Positions 16,515-24,493 of a DNA stretch of 64,000 nucleotides are shown piece by piece. The position numbers were made by a program, and so were the translations under genes. Each line of letters starts with the position of its first letter. Position 1 is the stretch's first letter. The stretch comes from Hoeflea sp. IMCC20628 (lineage in GTDB: Bacteria; Pseudomonadota; Alphaproteobacteria; Rhizobiales; Rhizobiaceae): the NCBI RefSeq assembly GCF_001011155.1, contig NZ_CP011479.1:2436501-2500500 (forward strand). The letters run 5' to 3'. Below the pieces are notes generated by a model that searched no databases, was not told where the DNA came from, and was given only the letters and a program-made list of their open reading frames with translations.

Positions 16515-17743
16515 CCAGCGCCGCCCTCCCCGCACCCGCTACCTTTCAGCCGCAACGCGCGGCGATCTCGCTGATTGCCTCTCTCGGCGTGGCCTTCGGC
16601 GTGTTCCTGTCGGGGTTCGTGATCAACGAGCCGGCGCCCTATGAGGTGTATTTTGCGGCATTGATCGGCATCTGGGCGATTTTCGGGCTCAGACTGTCGC
16701 GCCACATCGCCCCGCTGATCGGCTTGTACATCGTCTTCAACATCGGCGGAATGTTCTCGATCCTGACCATGGAAGAGGTCAACGATACGCCTATGTACAT
16801 GGCTGTGTCGCTGTTTCTGGCTTTCACGGCGATGTTCTTCGCCGCCATCATCGAGGCCGATCACCGGCGGCTCCGGTTGATCTATCGCGCCTATCTGGCG
16901 GCTGCGATCATCACCGCGCTGCTGGGGATACTCGGGTATCTCGGCGCCATCCCCGGCGGCGAGATATTTACCCGCTACGGCCGCGCCATGGGGGCCTTTC
17001 AGGATCCCAACGTGTTCGGACCCTACCTGGTGTTGCCGGCGCTCTATCTCATGCACGGGCTTCTGACCGGTACACTGAAAGCCGCGCCGTTGCGGGCCAT
17101 CGGCCTGACGATTCTTGTTCTCGGCGTGTTTTTCTCATTCTCACGCGCGGCCTGGGGGCTTCTGGCAATCTGCATGATGCTTCTGGTCCTGACCATGCTG
17201 ATCAAGGAACGTACCGGCGCATTCCGCCTGAAGATCCTGATCATGACGTTGATCGGCTCCTTGCTGCTGGTTGGCGCAATCATAGTTGCCCTGCAGTTCG
17301 ACCAGATCGCCGATTTGTTTTCCGACCGCGCAAAGCTTGTCCAGGCCTATGACGGCGCGCGGCTCGGCCGTTTTGAACGGCATGCGATCGGCTTTTTGAT
17401 GGCGATGGAGCACCCGCTGGGCATCGGCCCGCTGGAGTTCGGACTGATGTGGGGAGAAGATACCCACAATATCTGGCTCAAGGCGCTGATGGATTATGGC
17501 TGGCTCGGATTTGTCAGTTACCTGGTGCTGATTACATGGACGCTGGTGCTGGGATTCCGCTTCCTGCTGCGCGAACGTCCCTGGCAGCGCTATCTGATGC
17601 TGGCCTACATCGTGCTGGTCGGCCACACGATTATCGGCAGTGTGATCGACACCGACCACTGGCGGCATTTCTATCTGTTGATGGGCATCGTCTGGGGCTG
17701 TATTGCGCTTGAAATGCGCTGGCAATCCGACCTGCGACGCTGA
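16511..17743 (+). CDS. O-antigen ligase/polymerase-like (Wzy-type) membrane protein
   Basis: A 410-residue protein with about 10-11 hydrophobic segments and the large periplasmic loop typical of the Wzy_C family, with RFERHAIGFLMAMEHPLGIGPLEFG and EDTHNIWLKALMDYGWLGFVSYL. The start is a TTG whose last bases overlap the stop of the previous gene (TTGA), so translation is probably coupled. It is the likely polymerase of the exopolysaccharide repeat unit; ligase activity is the alternative. The FSFSRAAWG segment is also usual in this family. Confidence 0.85.
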   Translation: MTSAALPAPATFQPQRAAISLIASLGVAFGVFLSGFVINEPAPYEVYFAALIGIWAIFGLRLSRHIAPLIGLYIVFNIGGMFSILTMEEVNDTPMYMAVSLFLAFTAMFFAAIIEADHRRLRLIYRAYLAAAIITALLGILGYLGAIPGGEIFTRYGRAMGAFQDPNVFGPYLVLPALYLMHGLLTGTLKAAPLRAIGLTILVLGVFFSFSRAAWGLLAICMMLLVLTMLIKERTGAFRLKILIMTLIGSLLLVGAIIVALQFDQIADLFSDRAKLVQAYDGARLGRFERHAIGFLMAMEHPLGIGPLEFGLMWGEDTHNIWLKALMDYGWLGFVSYLVLITWTLVLGFRFLLRERPWQRYLMLAYIVLVGHTIIGSVIDTDHWRHFYLLMGIVWGCIALEMRWQSDLRR

Positions 17744-17872
17744 AGCGGCGCAGGAATACCACGGCGCAATCACAACACACCTGTCGATTCAGACGCGAAC
17801 ATCCGGACACCGTGAGGCGTCTGCTCGGGCTCTTTGAACCGACAAACGATAAAAAATCAGGTTTTGAATAAA

Positions 17873-17949
17873 TGGTCGGAGCGGCGGGATTCGAACCCAC
17901 GACCCCTTGTCCCCCAGACAAGTGCGCTACCGGGCTGCGCTACGCTCCG
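17873..17949 (-). tRNA. tRNA-Pro (anticodon GGG)
   Basis: Minus-strand cloverleaf of 77 bases with CCA encoded. Acceptor arms CGGAGCG and CGCTCCG pair fully; the anticodon stem CTTGT/ACAAG encloses a loop CTGGGGG, giving anticodon GGG; the T-arm has GGGTTCGAATCCC. It reads CCC proline codons. It lies 130 bases past the polymerase gene, on the opposite strand. No attachment-site duplication was seen near its 3' end. Confidence 0.96.
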
Positions 17950-17960
17950 ACTGGTCAAAG

Positions 17961-17989
17961 GCCATAGATCATCGACGTTTTCGGCGCAA
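17961..17989 (-). promoter_or_regulatory. Possible promoter of tRNA-Pro
   Basis: On the minus strand TTGCGC (17989-17984) and TATGGC (17966-17961) are 17 bases apart, and the tRNA begins 12 bases further on. The boxes are weak matches; position supports the call. Confidence 0.4.
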
Positions 17990-18259
17990 GGCCGGTTTTG
18001 ATTTTTGCGGCAAAATCCATGCTGGATTTCTGTCACCGACACCCCGGAGGTTCTCCCGAATCCAGGCGAGACCACCAATTCTCACCCCCAACAATTTCAA
18101 TGCAATTGTTAGATGTGTTCCGGCTTTATCAAATGTTCCTTTAACCTTGAATCGTAGTTTGGACGACAGAAATACCAGAAAACAGGGCAGAAGATGACCG
18201 TTCGACAAGACAAATCGACGCCAACCGCCCGAGCCAGGTACAGATTCAGGGATATCGAG
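17990..18259. other. Upstream region of first tadG-like gene, with block shared by its paralogue
   Basis: No gene is seen here. TTGTTAGATGT at 18106-18116 and TTTAACCTTG at 18140-18149 are also found before the second tadG-like gene, at 22268-22278 and 22302-22311. The two blocks are exactly 23 bases apart in both places and lie about 105-110 bases before each start. The paralogues therefore appear to share a duplicated control region. Confidence 0.55.
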
Positions 18260-19828
18260 ATGCTGAAGAAAGCCGCCGTGCTTAAAGACACATCCGGCAA
18301 TTTTGGGATGGCATTCGCCATCCTTTCCGTGCCGGTCATGCTGGCTGGCGGGCTCGCGGTCGACTATGTCGGTTTGAGCGTTCAAAAGAGAGAATTACAG
18401 AACGCGACGGATGCAGCCGCATTGGCGGTTGCCCGCGAAGGCAATGTCACCGGCCAGCAAGCAGTAGAGATCGCACGTCAAATCGTTGCCGCCAATTACG
18501 GCTTCACCGCCGCGCAGATCACTGCCACCTCGGAAGACGGGGTCGCAAGCGTGAATGCAAGCATCGACAAGCCACTGGTTTTTGGCGGGCTCATGAGCAA
18601 GACGTCCATGCTGGTGGATGCCACTTCGGAAGCAACCTATGCTTCCACCAAATACGAAATCGCGCTCGTGCTCGATACCACCAACTCAATGTTGGGCGGG
18701 AAACTGGTGACATTGCAGAACGCCATCATTGGCCTTGTTGAGGATATTGAAGGACTGGGTCTTGCAAAGGACCAGGTCAAGATTGCACTCGTCCCCTACT
18801 CGGGCTTTGTCAACGTCGGTCCGGAATTCGGCCCAGTGATCAACGGCGGTGGCAAGGTCAAGACTCCTGCGGCCGACTGGCTTGATCAGGACGCCAAGGC
18901 GCCAATCCCGCAATCGGATTTGCCGTCGGAGTTCAGCCGCTTCGCCATGTTCAGGCATTTGAAGGTGGATTGGCCCGGATGTGTGGAAACCCGTGTGCCC
19001 AATGGCAGCGCCTTGCACGACGTGTATGACACCGTTCCCGACCCGGCAGACAAGCAGTCGCTGTTCACGCCGTTCTTTGCAGTCGATGAACCCGACATCC
19101 CGCTGTTGTATGCAAATTCCTACCTGGCGGATTCCGGACTGCCTCTAATTGGCAAAGGCGCGACGGAAACCGACAAGGAAGATCAACTTGCTCGCTATGG
19201 CCGTACGGGCAAATACGTCAAACCAAAGGATACGGATGACGCCATCGTCCAGGTGATGAAATGGAAGAAGCCGAAGACAGATTTTTCGCCTTCCAGTACG
19301 CTTTCCATCCGGTCTGCACCTAAAGGCCCTGGCTTTGGCTGCGAAGCTGAGCCGCTGGTGACGCTGACAACCGACTTTACCGAGATCAAGGCATCAGTGA
19401 AAAATCTCACAGCCTCCGGAACCAACAATATGCTGGAAGGTGTGATGTGGGGCTGGCGGGTGCTTTCGAGCCGCGAACCCTTTACCGAAGGTGCAGCTGA
19501 AGGCTCGAGCGGTGTCGAGAGAATCATGATCTTCGTCAGCGATGGCCAGAATTCCTTTGGCAATCTGAGCAATCTCATGGGGTCGGGTTACACCAGCATG
19601 GGTTACCTGGTTGACGGCCGGCTGGATGGTATCACCGCCGCAAGCTCTGGTCAGACTGCCACGGCGCTCGACAAGAAAACACTGGCCGCCTGCACCAATG
19701 CCAAGGAAGACGGCATTGAGATCTACACGGTGCGGCTCGAAAAACCCATCGTCAGCACGGAAACAGTATTGTCGGAGTGCGCCTCCACGGTAATTACCCA
19801 CCCCCTTGCCATGCACCACAATGTCTGA
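18260..19828 (+). pseudogene. TadG-like VWA pilus-assembly protein, interrupted by IS66 (5' part)
   Basis: ATG at 18260 follows AGGGA at good spacing. 510 native codons run to 19789; the frame then enters the IS, adds 12 foreign residues and stops at 19828. Native parts: a Tad-type N-terminal helix (FGMAFAILSVPVMLAGGLAVDYVGLSV), the ELQNATDAAALAVAR stretch typical of TadG N-termini, and a VWA-like domain with VLDTTNSM at the metal-binding site (the paralogue has VLDTTGSM). The missing 31 residues lie beyond the IS array at 21965-22060, in frame. Joining them gives 541 residues, exactly the length of the intact paralogue. Loss is therefore recent. Confidence 0.93.
19782..19789. repeat. 8-bp target duplication, left of the IS66 array
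   Basis: CCTCCACG before the left end of copy 2; identical bases at 21957-21964 after the right end of the truncated copy 3. The outer ends of the array thus belong to one original insertion. Confidence 0.93.
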
Positions 19829-21164
19829 ATCCATGATGATATGGATCGGACTGATTTGCAGCAGCTGAGCAAGGACGAATTGATCGAGATGGTGCTTCGG
19901 CTCCAACGGCCTGCCAAGGATTCTCGGACGTCTTCCAAGCCGCCCTCTACGGACAAGAAAGAGAAACGCGTCAACTCACGACCGGGTGGAGCCAAGCCCG
20001 GGCATGAACCCCACAATAGGGTGCTGGCGGATTTTGCCGACATGTTTCGCGATCATGAACCGACCGCCTGCAAGAGATGCGGCCATGCGTTTTCCGGTGA
20101 TGATACGATGGTGCTGGCCGGGGCCTATGACGAGATCGATATTCCTGCGATCCGTCCTCATGTCACCCGGCATCGGCGTTTTTCCTGTCATTGCTCGCAA
20201 TGCGGCACGACGACAAAAGCCACCGCACCTGCCGTGGCAACCGCAACGCCGTTCGGGCCAGGCATTCACGCGCTGGCGATCTACCTCAAGAGTTTCCATG
20301 CATTGTCTTACGAACGCCTGAGCGGTGTGTTCATGGATATCTTCGGCCTCCATGCGAGCGAGGGCGCGATCATGAACATGTTTGCCCGCTCCCGTCCGAG
20401 CTTCCAGGCCACAGCACAGGCCGCCAAGGCCAGCCTTCGAGCCGCCCGCGTTGTCGCCAGCGACGAAACCGGTGTGCGTATTGAGGGCACAAATGCCCAA
20501 CACTGGGTTTTTCATTGCAAGGATGCCGTTGTCCACCAGCCCGATTACTCCCGTGCAGCACGGGTCGTTCACGAGACCATGGGCGGCCATGTCCCCGAGG
20601 TATGGATATCTGATCGGTATTCAGCCCAGCAATCTCACGGCCATCGACATCAAACCTGCCTTGCACATTTGGCGCGTGATACAGCCTTTGCGCTGGAACA
20701 TGGCGAGGATGATCTCCCTCTTCGCTTCCAGCTTTGGTTTGGCCGTGTGTTTGATTTCGCCAGAGCCATAAGCACATTCGCTGCGTCTACCGTCGCAAGC
20801 AAGAAGCGCAAATTCGATAAACAGCTTGCCGGGCTTCTATGCGCCCCGACTTCATGCGACCTGGCCCAAAAGCTCCAGGCCAAGATCGGGCGGGCCCGCG
20901 ATCAGCTGCTGACGTTTTGCGACTATCCCGGAGAAGTCGATGTCACCAACAACACATCTGAGCGAAAGCTCCGTCCATGGGTCATTCAGCGAAAGGTGAC
21001 AAACGGATATCGCGCCATGTGGGCCGCCCAAGCCGAAGCGAACATACGCACGACAGTCGATACCGCACGCCTCAAAGGCGCAAACCCCTTCCAGGTCATC
21101 GCATCCGTCCTGGCATAGGCCGGTAGAAGAACCGGAAATCACGAATTCAGGGGTGGGTAATTAC
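19790..21164 (+). mobile_element. Full-length IS66-family element, copy 2
   Basis: 1375 bp with the same ends as copy 1 but in the opposite orientation. Its left flank is the duplication CCTCCACG but its right flank is TGAACATG, the first bases of the truncated copy 3, so it has no matching duplication of its own. One substitution against copy 1 was noted, at 20195 (Pro to Ser in the transposase), which lies in the 583 bases that copy 3 lacks. This fits a hybrid element whose 5' part came from an older copy. Confidence 0.94.
19841..21118 (+). CDS. IS66-family transposase (ISBst12 group), copy 2
   Basis: A 425-residue transposase identical to copy 1 except Ser for Pro between the two Cys of the CHC-x-QC zinc-finger-like motif (CHCSQC). 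The DDE residues in ASDETG, WISDRYS and NNTSERK are intact. The substitution lies between metal-binding Cys residues and may be tolerated. Confidence 0.94.
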   Translation: MDRTDLQQLSKDELIEMVLRLQRPAKDSRTSSKPPSTDKKEKRVNSRPGGAKPGHEPHNRVLADFADMFRDHEPTACKRCGHAFSGDDTMVLAGAYDEIDIPAIRPHVTRHRRFSCHCSQCGTTTKATAPAVATATPFGPGIHALAIYLKSFHALSYERLSGVFMDIFGLHASEGAIMNMFARSRPSFQATAQAAKASLRAARVVASDETGVRIEGTNAQHWVFHCKDAVVHQPDYSRAARVVHETMGGHVPEVWISDRYSAQQSHGHRHQTCLAHLARDTAFALEHGEDDLPLRFQLWFGRVFDFARAISTFAASTVASKKRKFDKQLAGLLCAPTSCDLAQKLQAKIGRARDQLLTFCDYPGEVDVTNNTSERKLRPWVIQRKVTNGYRAMWAAQAEANIRTTVDTARLKGANPFQVIASVLA

Positions 21165-21956
21165 TGAACATGTTTGCCCGCTCCCGTCCGAGCTTCCAGG
21201 CCACAGCACAGGCCGCCAAGGCCAGCCTTCGAGCCGCCCGCGTTGTCGCCAGCGACGAAACCGGTGTGCGCATCGAGGGCACGAATGCTCAGCACTGGGT
21301 TTTTCATTGCAAGGATGCCGTTGTCCACCAGCCCGATTACTCCCGTGCAGCACGGGTCGTTCACGAGACCATGGGCGGCCATGTCCCCGAGGTATGGATA
21401 TCTGATCGGTATTCAGCCCAGCAATCTCACGGCCACCGACATCAAACCTGCCTTGCACATTTGGCGCGTGATACAGCCTTTGCGCTGGAACATGGCGAGG
21501 ATGATCTCCCTCTTCGCTTCCAGCTTTGGTTTGGCCGTGTGTTTGATTTCGCCAGAGCCATAAGCACATTCGCTGCGTCTACCGTCGCAAGCAAGAAGCG
21601 CAAATTCGATAAACAGCTTGCGGGGCTTCTATGCGCCCCGACTTCATGCGACCTGGCCCAAAAGCTCCAGGCCAAGATCGGGCGGGCCCGCGATCAGCTG
21701 CTGACGTTTTGCGACTATCCCGGAGAAGTCGATGTCACCAACAACACATCTGAGCGAAAGCTCCGTCCATGGGTCATTCAGAGAAAGGTGACAAACGGAT
21801 ATCGCGCCATGTGGGCCGCCCAAGCCGAGGCGGATGTACGCACAACCGTCGATACCGCCCGCCTTAAAGGCGCAAATCCCTTCCAGGTTATCGCATCCGT
21901 CTTGGCGTAGGCCGACATCAAGGCCCGAAATCATAAATTCAGGGGTGGGTAATTAC
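21165..21956 (+). mobile_element. 5'-truncated IS66-family element, copy 3
   Basis: 792 bp corresponding to bases 584-1375 of the full element, directly joined to the right end of copy 2. The right end GTAATTAC (minus-strand sense) is intact and is followed by the outer duplication CCTCCACG. It has diverged: several substitutions in the coding part and a clearly different stretch between the transposase stop and the right end. It is thus the oldest copy here. Confidence 0.92.
21170..21910 (+). pseudogene. IS66 transposase remnant (C-terminal 246 residues)
   Basis: The frame begins at the internal MFARSRPSF segment and continues to the normal C-terminus, including the three DDE positions. The N-terminal zinc-finger and DNA-binding part is missing, so the product, if made, should be inactive. 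An AU-rich start site is not evident. Confidence 0.88.
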
Positions 21957-22060
21957 CCTCCACGAAAAGCCACTACTTCGACGCGCCATCGCGGCAGCAG
22001 CTTGCGCCGATCATGGACGCGATCAAGAAGGGCGTGGTCCAACTGCGCATCACTTCCTGA
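21957..22060 (+). pseudogene. TadG-like gene, 3' part beyond the IS66 array
   Basis: After the duplicated CCTCCACG, the frame continues KSHYFDAPSRQQLAPIMDAI and KKGVVQLRITS then TGA. The intact paralogue ends KAHFFDAPSRQQLAPIFDAI, KKGVVKLRLSS, confirming the match. Together with 18260-19789 this completes the broken gene. Confidence 0.92.
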
Positions 22061-22415
22061 CAGACAGATCGGGAAGCATAGCCAATGGAAAAGGCCGGGA
22101 CAGTGCCAAACAGTCCGGGTCTTCTCTATGAGAGAACTTTGCTGCGCGTAGTCGCGAAACCTGACCGGCCATTCCGAACGATGGCAGTACTTATCATCTG
22201 ACACCGAGGCGTCCAAAGAACCTCAGGTAGCGCAAAGAGTGCCAGACCCCTCCGAAAAATATGGCAGTTGTTAGATGTTTCATCGTTTTCTAAACCGAAC
22301 ATTTAACCTTGTAGCTTACAAAATAGGCAAGTTCCGGACCTGACCATTGCAAAGAGGTTCGCTTCGGAACGCACATCGCCTTTTGATCGCAACACGACAG
22401 GAGCCAGTTCGGATT
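22061..22415. other. Upstream region of second tadG-like gene
   Basis: No gene is seen. The block TTGTTAGATGT (22268-22278) and TTTAACCTTG (22302-22311) repeats the arrangement found before the first paralogue. The part near 22090-22130 holds a GC-rich imperfect dyad that could be a weak terminator for the broken gene. Confidence 0.45.
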
Positions 22416-24041
22416 ATGCAGAAACAAGCATCAATCTTCCGGGATAAATCCGGAAACTTCGGCCTGGCTTTCGCAATTCTTTCCGTACCGGTCATGCTGG
22501 CTGGTGGGTTGGCGGTCGATTATGTCGGTTTGAGCGTCGAAAAAAGCGAGTTGCAGAATGCATCCGATGCAGCTGCACTGGCGGTTGCCCGGGAAGGCAA
22601 CCTCACCGACAAACAGGCTCTGGAGATGGCACGTCAAACCATTGCTGCCAACTACGGATACACCGCCGCGCAGGTTTCTGTCACGATGAAAGACGGCGTC
22701 GCGGCCGTTGACGCCAGCGTCGACATACCATTGATCTTCGGTGGCTTCATGGGCAAGAAGTTCATACCGGTGAATGTCGCTTCGGAAGCAACTTTTGCCT
22801 ATACGAAATATGAAATTGCGCTGGTGCTCGACACCACCGGCTCGATGGCCGGTGGCAAGCTTGTTTCCTTGCAAGACGCCGTCATCGGCTTGGTCGACGG
22901 TATGGAAGCGCTGGGACTGCAGAAGGATCAGATCAAGTTCGCACTGGTTCCCTATGCCGGTTTTGTCAATGTCGGGCCCGATTATGGTCCGAAGGTCGAT
23001 GGTCTGGGGCTGATTTCCAAGCCCGGTGCCGATTGGCTGGATCAGGATGCCAAGGCGCCGGTCTCTCAATCTGACTTGCCATCGGAGTTCAGCCGGTTCG
23101 CGATGTACAAGCACCTGGGCGCCAAATGGCCTGGCTGTGTGGAAACCCGTATTCCCGAAGGCAAAGCCCAGCATGATGTCGATGATACGGTGCCCGACAT
23201 CACCAATGCCAAATCACTCTTCACACCGTTCTTTGCCAGCGACGAACCGGATGTCGCATGGAAATATCCGAATTCCTACCTCCCGGATGAAGGACAACCG
23301 ATCAAGGGCAAGAACGCGACAGAGACGGATAAGGAAAACCAGCTTGTTCGCTATGGCATGACCGAGAAATACGAAAAGCCGAAAAATGTTCTCGACGCAA
23401 TCATTAAAACCCTCAAGTGGAAGAAGCCGAAAATCGACGATTCTCCGTCGTCCTTCTACTCAAACAAATCCGACCCGAAGGGTCCCGGCTTTGGCTGCGA
23501 AGTCGAACCGCTGGTGCCACTGACCGCGAAGTTCAGCGATATCACCAAGACCGTGAAGAAGCTTGAAGCCAATGGCTCTACCAACATGCTCGAAGGCGTG
23601 ATGTGGGGATGGCGGGTGCTTTCCAGCCGCGAGCCCTTTAGCGGTGGTGCGGACGAAAGTGACAGTTCGGTCGAAAAGATCATGATCTTCCTGACCGACG
23701 GCAAGAACTCCTTCGGCAATCTCAACAACGATCTCGGGTCTGATTACACCAGCATGGGATATCTGGTTGACGGGCGCCTGGACAATCTGACCGCCGCGTC
23801 CGCAAATCAAACCACCAGCGCGCTGGACAAGAAGACCCTGTCCGCCTGCACCAACGCCAAGGCGGACGGCATCGAGATATATACAATCCGGCTCGAGGAA
23901 CCAGATCTTGCGACAGGCAACCTGCTTTCCGAATGCGCTTCAACAAAGGCCCATTTCTTTGACGCCCCGTCGCGCCAGCAGCTTGCACCGATCTTCGACG
24001 CCATCAAGAAGGGCGTGGTGAAACTCCGGCTCAGCTCGTAA
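22416..24041 (+). CDS. TadG-like VWA-domain pilus-assembly protein
   Basis: A 541-residue protein with an N-terminal hydrophobic helix (about residues 15-37, FGLAFAILSVPVMLAGGLAVDYVG), the ELQNASDAAALAVAR motif of TadG N-termini, and a VWA-like domain starting YEIALVLDTTGSMAGGKL, whose DxTxS-type motif can bind a metal. A later IFLTDGKNSFG matches the second VWA strand. TadG-type proteins are envelope proteins of the Tad (Flp) pilus system. No other tad gene is nearby, so these are orphan copies. The ATG at 22416 matches the paralogue start; a strong terminator follows. Confidence 0.85.
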   Translation: MQKQASIFRDKSGNFGLAFAILSVPVMLAGGLAVDYVGLSVEKSELQNASDAAALAVAREGNLTDKQALEMARQTIAANYGYTAAQVSVTMKDGVAAVDASVDIPLIFGGFMGKKFIPVNVASEATFAYTKYEIALVLDTTGSMAGGKLVSLQDAVIGLVDGMEALGLQKDQIKFALVPYAGFVNVGPDYGPKVDGLGLISKPGADWLDQDAKAPVSQSDLPSEFSRFAMYKHLGAKWPGCVETRIPEGKAQHDVDDTVPDITNAKSLFTPFFASDEPDVAWKYPNSYLPDEGQPIKGKNATETDKENQLVRYGMTEKYEKPKNVLDAIIKTLKWKKPKIDDSPSSFYSNKSDPKGPGFGCEVEPLVPLTAKFSDITKTVKKLEANGSTNMLEGVMWGWRVLSSREPFSGGADESDSSVEKIMIFLTDGKNSFGNLNNDLGSDYTSMGYLVDGRLDNLTAASANQTTSALDKKTLSACTNAKADGIEIYTIRLEEPDLATGNLLSECASTKAHFFDAPSRQQLAPIFDAIKKGVVKLRLSS

Positions 24042-24070
24042 TTCTATTATTGGCTATGTCGCAAACAACG

Positions 24071-24107
24071 AAAGACCGGGATTGCACCACGCAATCCCGG
24101 TCTTTTT
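24071..24107 (+). terminator. Intrinsic terminator after tadG-like gene
   Basis: A perfect 15-bp stem (AAAGACCGGGATTGC, 24071-24085, with its complement at 24091-24105) around a 5-base loop, ending in a T-run. The A-rich left arm makes it usable in both directions, also for the minus-strand gene at 24212. Confidence 0.93.
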
Positions 24108-24211
24108 CTGTTCATGGGGCCGTTGCTCCATGGCTGCTTGGAATAAAACCGGACGGGCGCGCCGCGAACGGTGGCGTCAACCCTTGCACCCGCCCGGCAA
24201 ACCGCTGGTCG

Positions 24212-24481
24212 TTAGGCTTCCCCGGCGGTTTTGGAGTTCAGAAGGACGATATTGTCGCTCCGTTCTGAAAACGCGAGTTTCATTTTAAGACGCAGCAATG
24301 CATCCAGATTTGTTTCCGAACCTTTTGACGGCTCGCTGCCTTCCCAATCGAGCGCGGTCTGCAGCACGGCCATGTTGATAAGATGGCTCAGATCACCATT
24401 CTTGAGCCGTTCTGCTTCGTCACGGCAGGTGACCAGCGTGCGGATGATCCAGGCATAGGATGTCGCTTCAGTTGAAAGCAT
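24212..24481 (-). CDS. Small protein of unknown function downstream of GNAT gene
   Basis: An 89-residue, probably soluble and helical protein with no signal peptide or membrane helix. It begins 12 bases after the end of the GNAT gene, with GAGAGGCAG as a plausible ribosome binding site, so the two are likely one transcript. I do not recognise the family. Composition fits coding sequence: few rare residues and regular helix-like patterns such as AWIIRTLVTCRDEAERLKNG. Confidence 0.6.
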   Translation of the reverse strand: MLSTEATSYAWIIRTLVTCRDEAERLKNGDLSHLINMAVLQTALDWEGSEPSKGSETNLDALLRLKMKLAFSERSDNIVLLNSKTAGEA

Positions 24482-24493
24482 CAGCTCTGCCTC

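Noticed and set aside
17873-17949. tRNA-Pro as an integration site of a genomic island
   Set aside because: No integrase gene and no direct repeat of the tRNA 3' end were found in the window.
11611-21956. A composite transposon made by the two IS66 copies
   Set aside because: Copy 1 has its own matching 8-bp duplication (GCCGGTGA) and the array has a different one (CCTCCACG), so these are independent insertions rather than the two ends of one mobile unit.
22431-23174. 247-residue minus-strand frame inside the intact tadG-like gene
   Set aside because: It is fully antisense to a gene with clear homology to its paralogue and has shadow-type composition; the same holds for the long antisense frames in parC, aspS and plsX.
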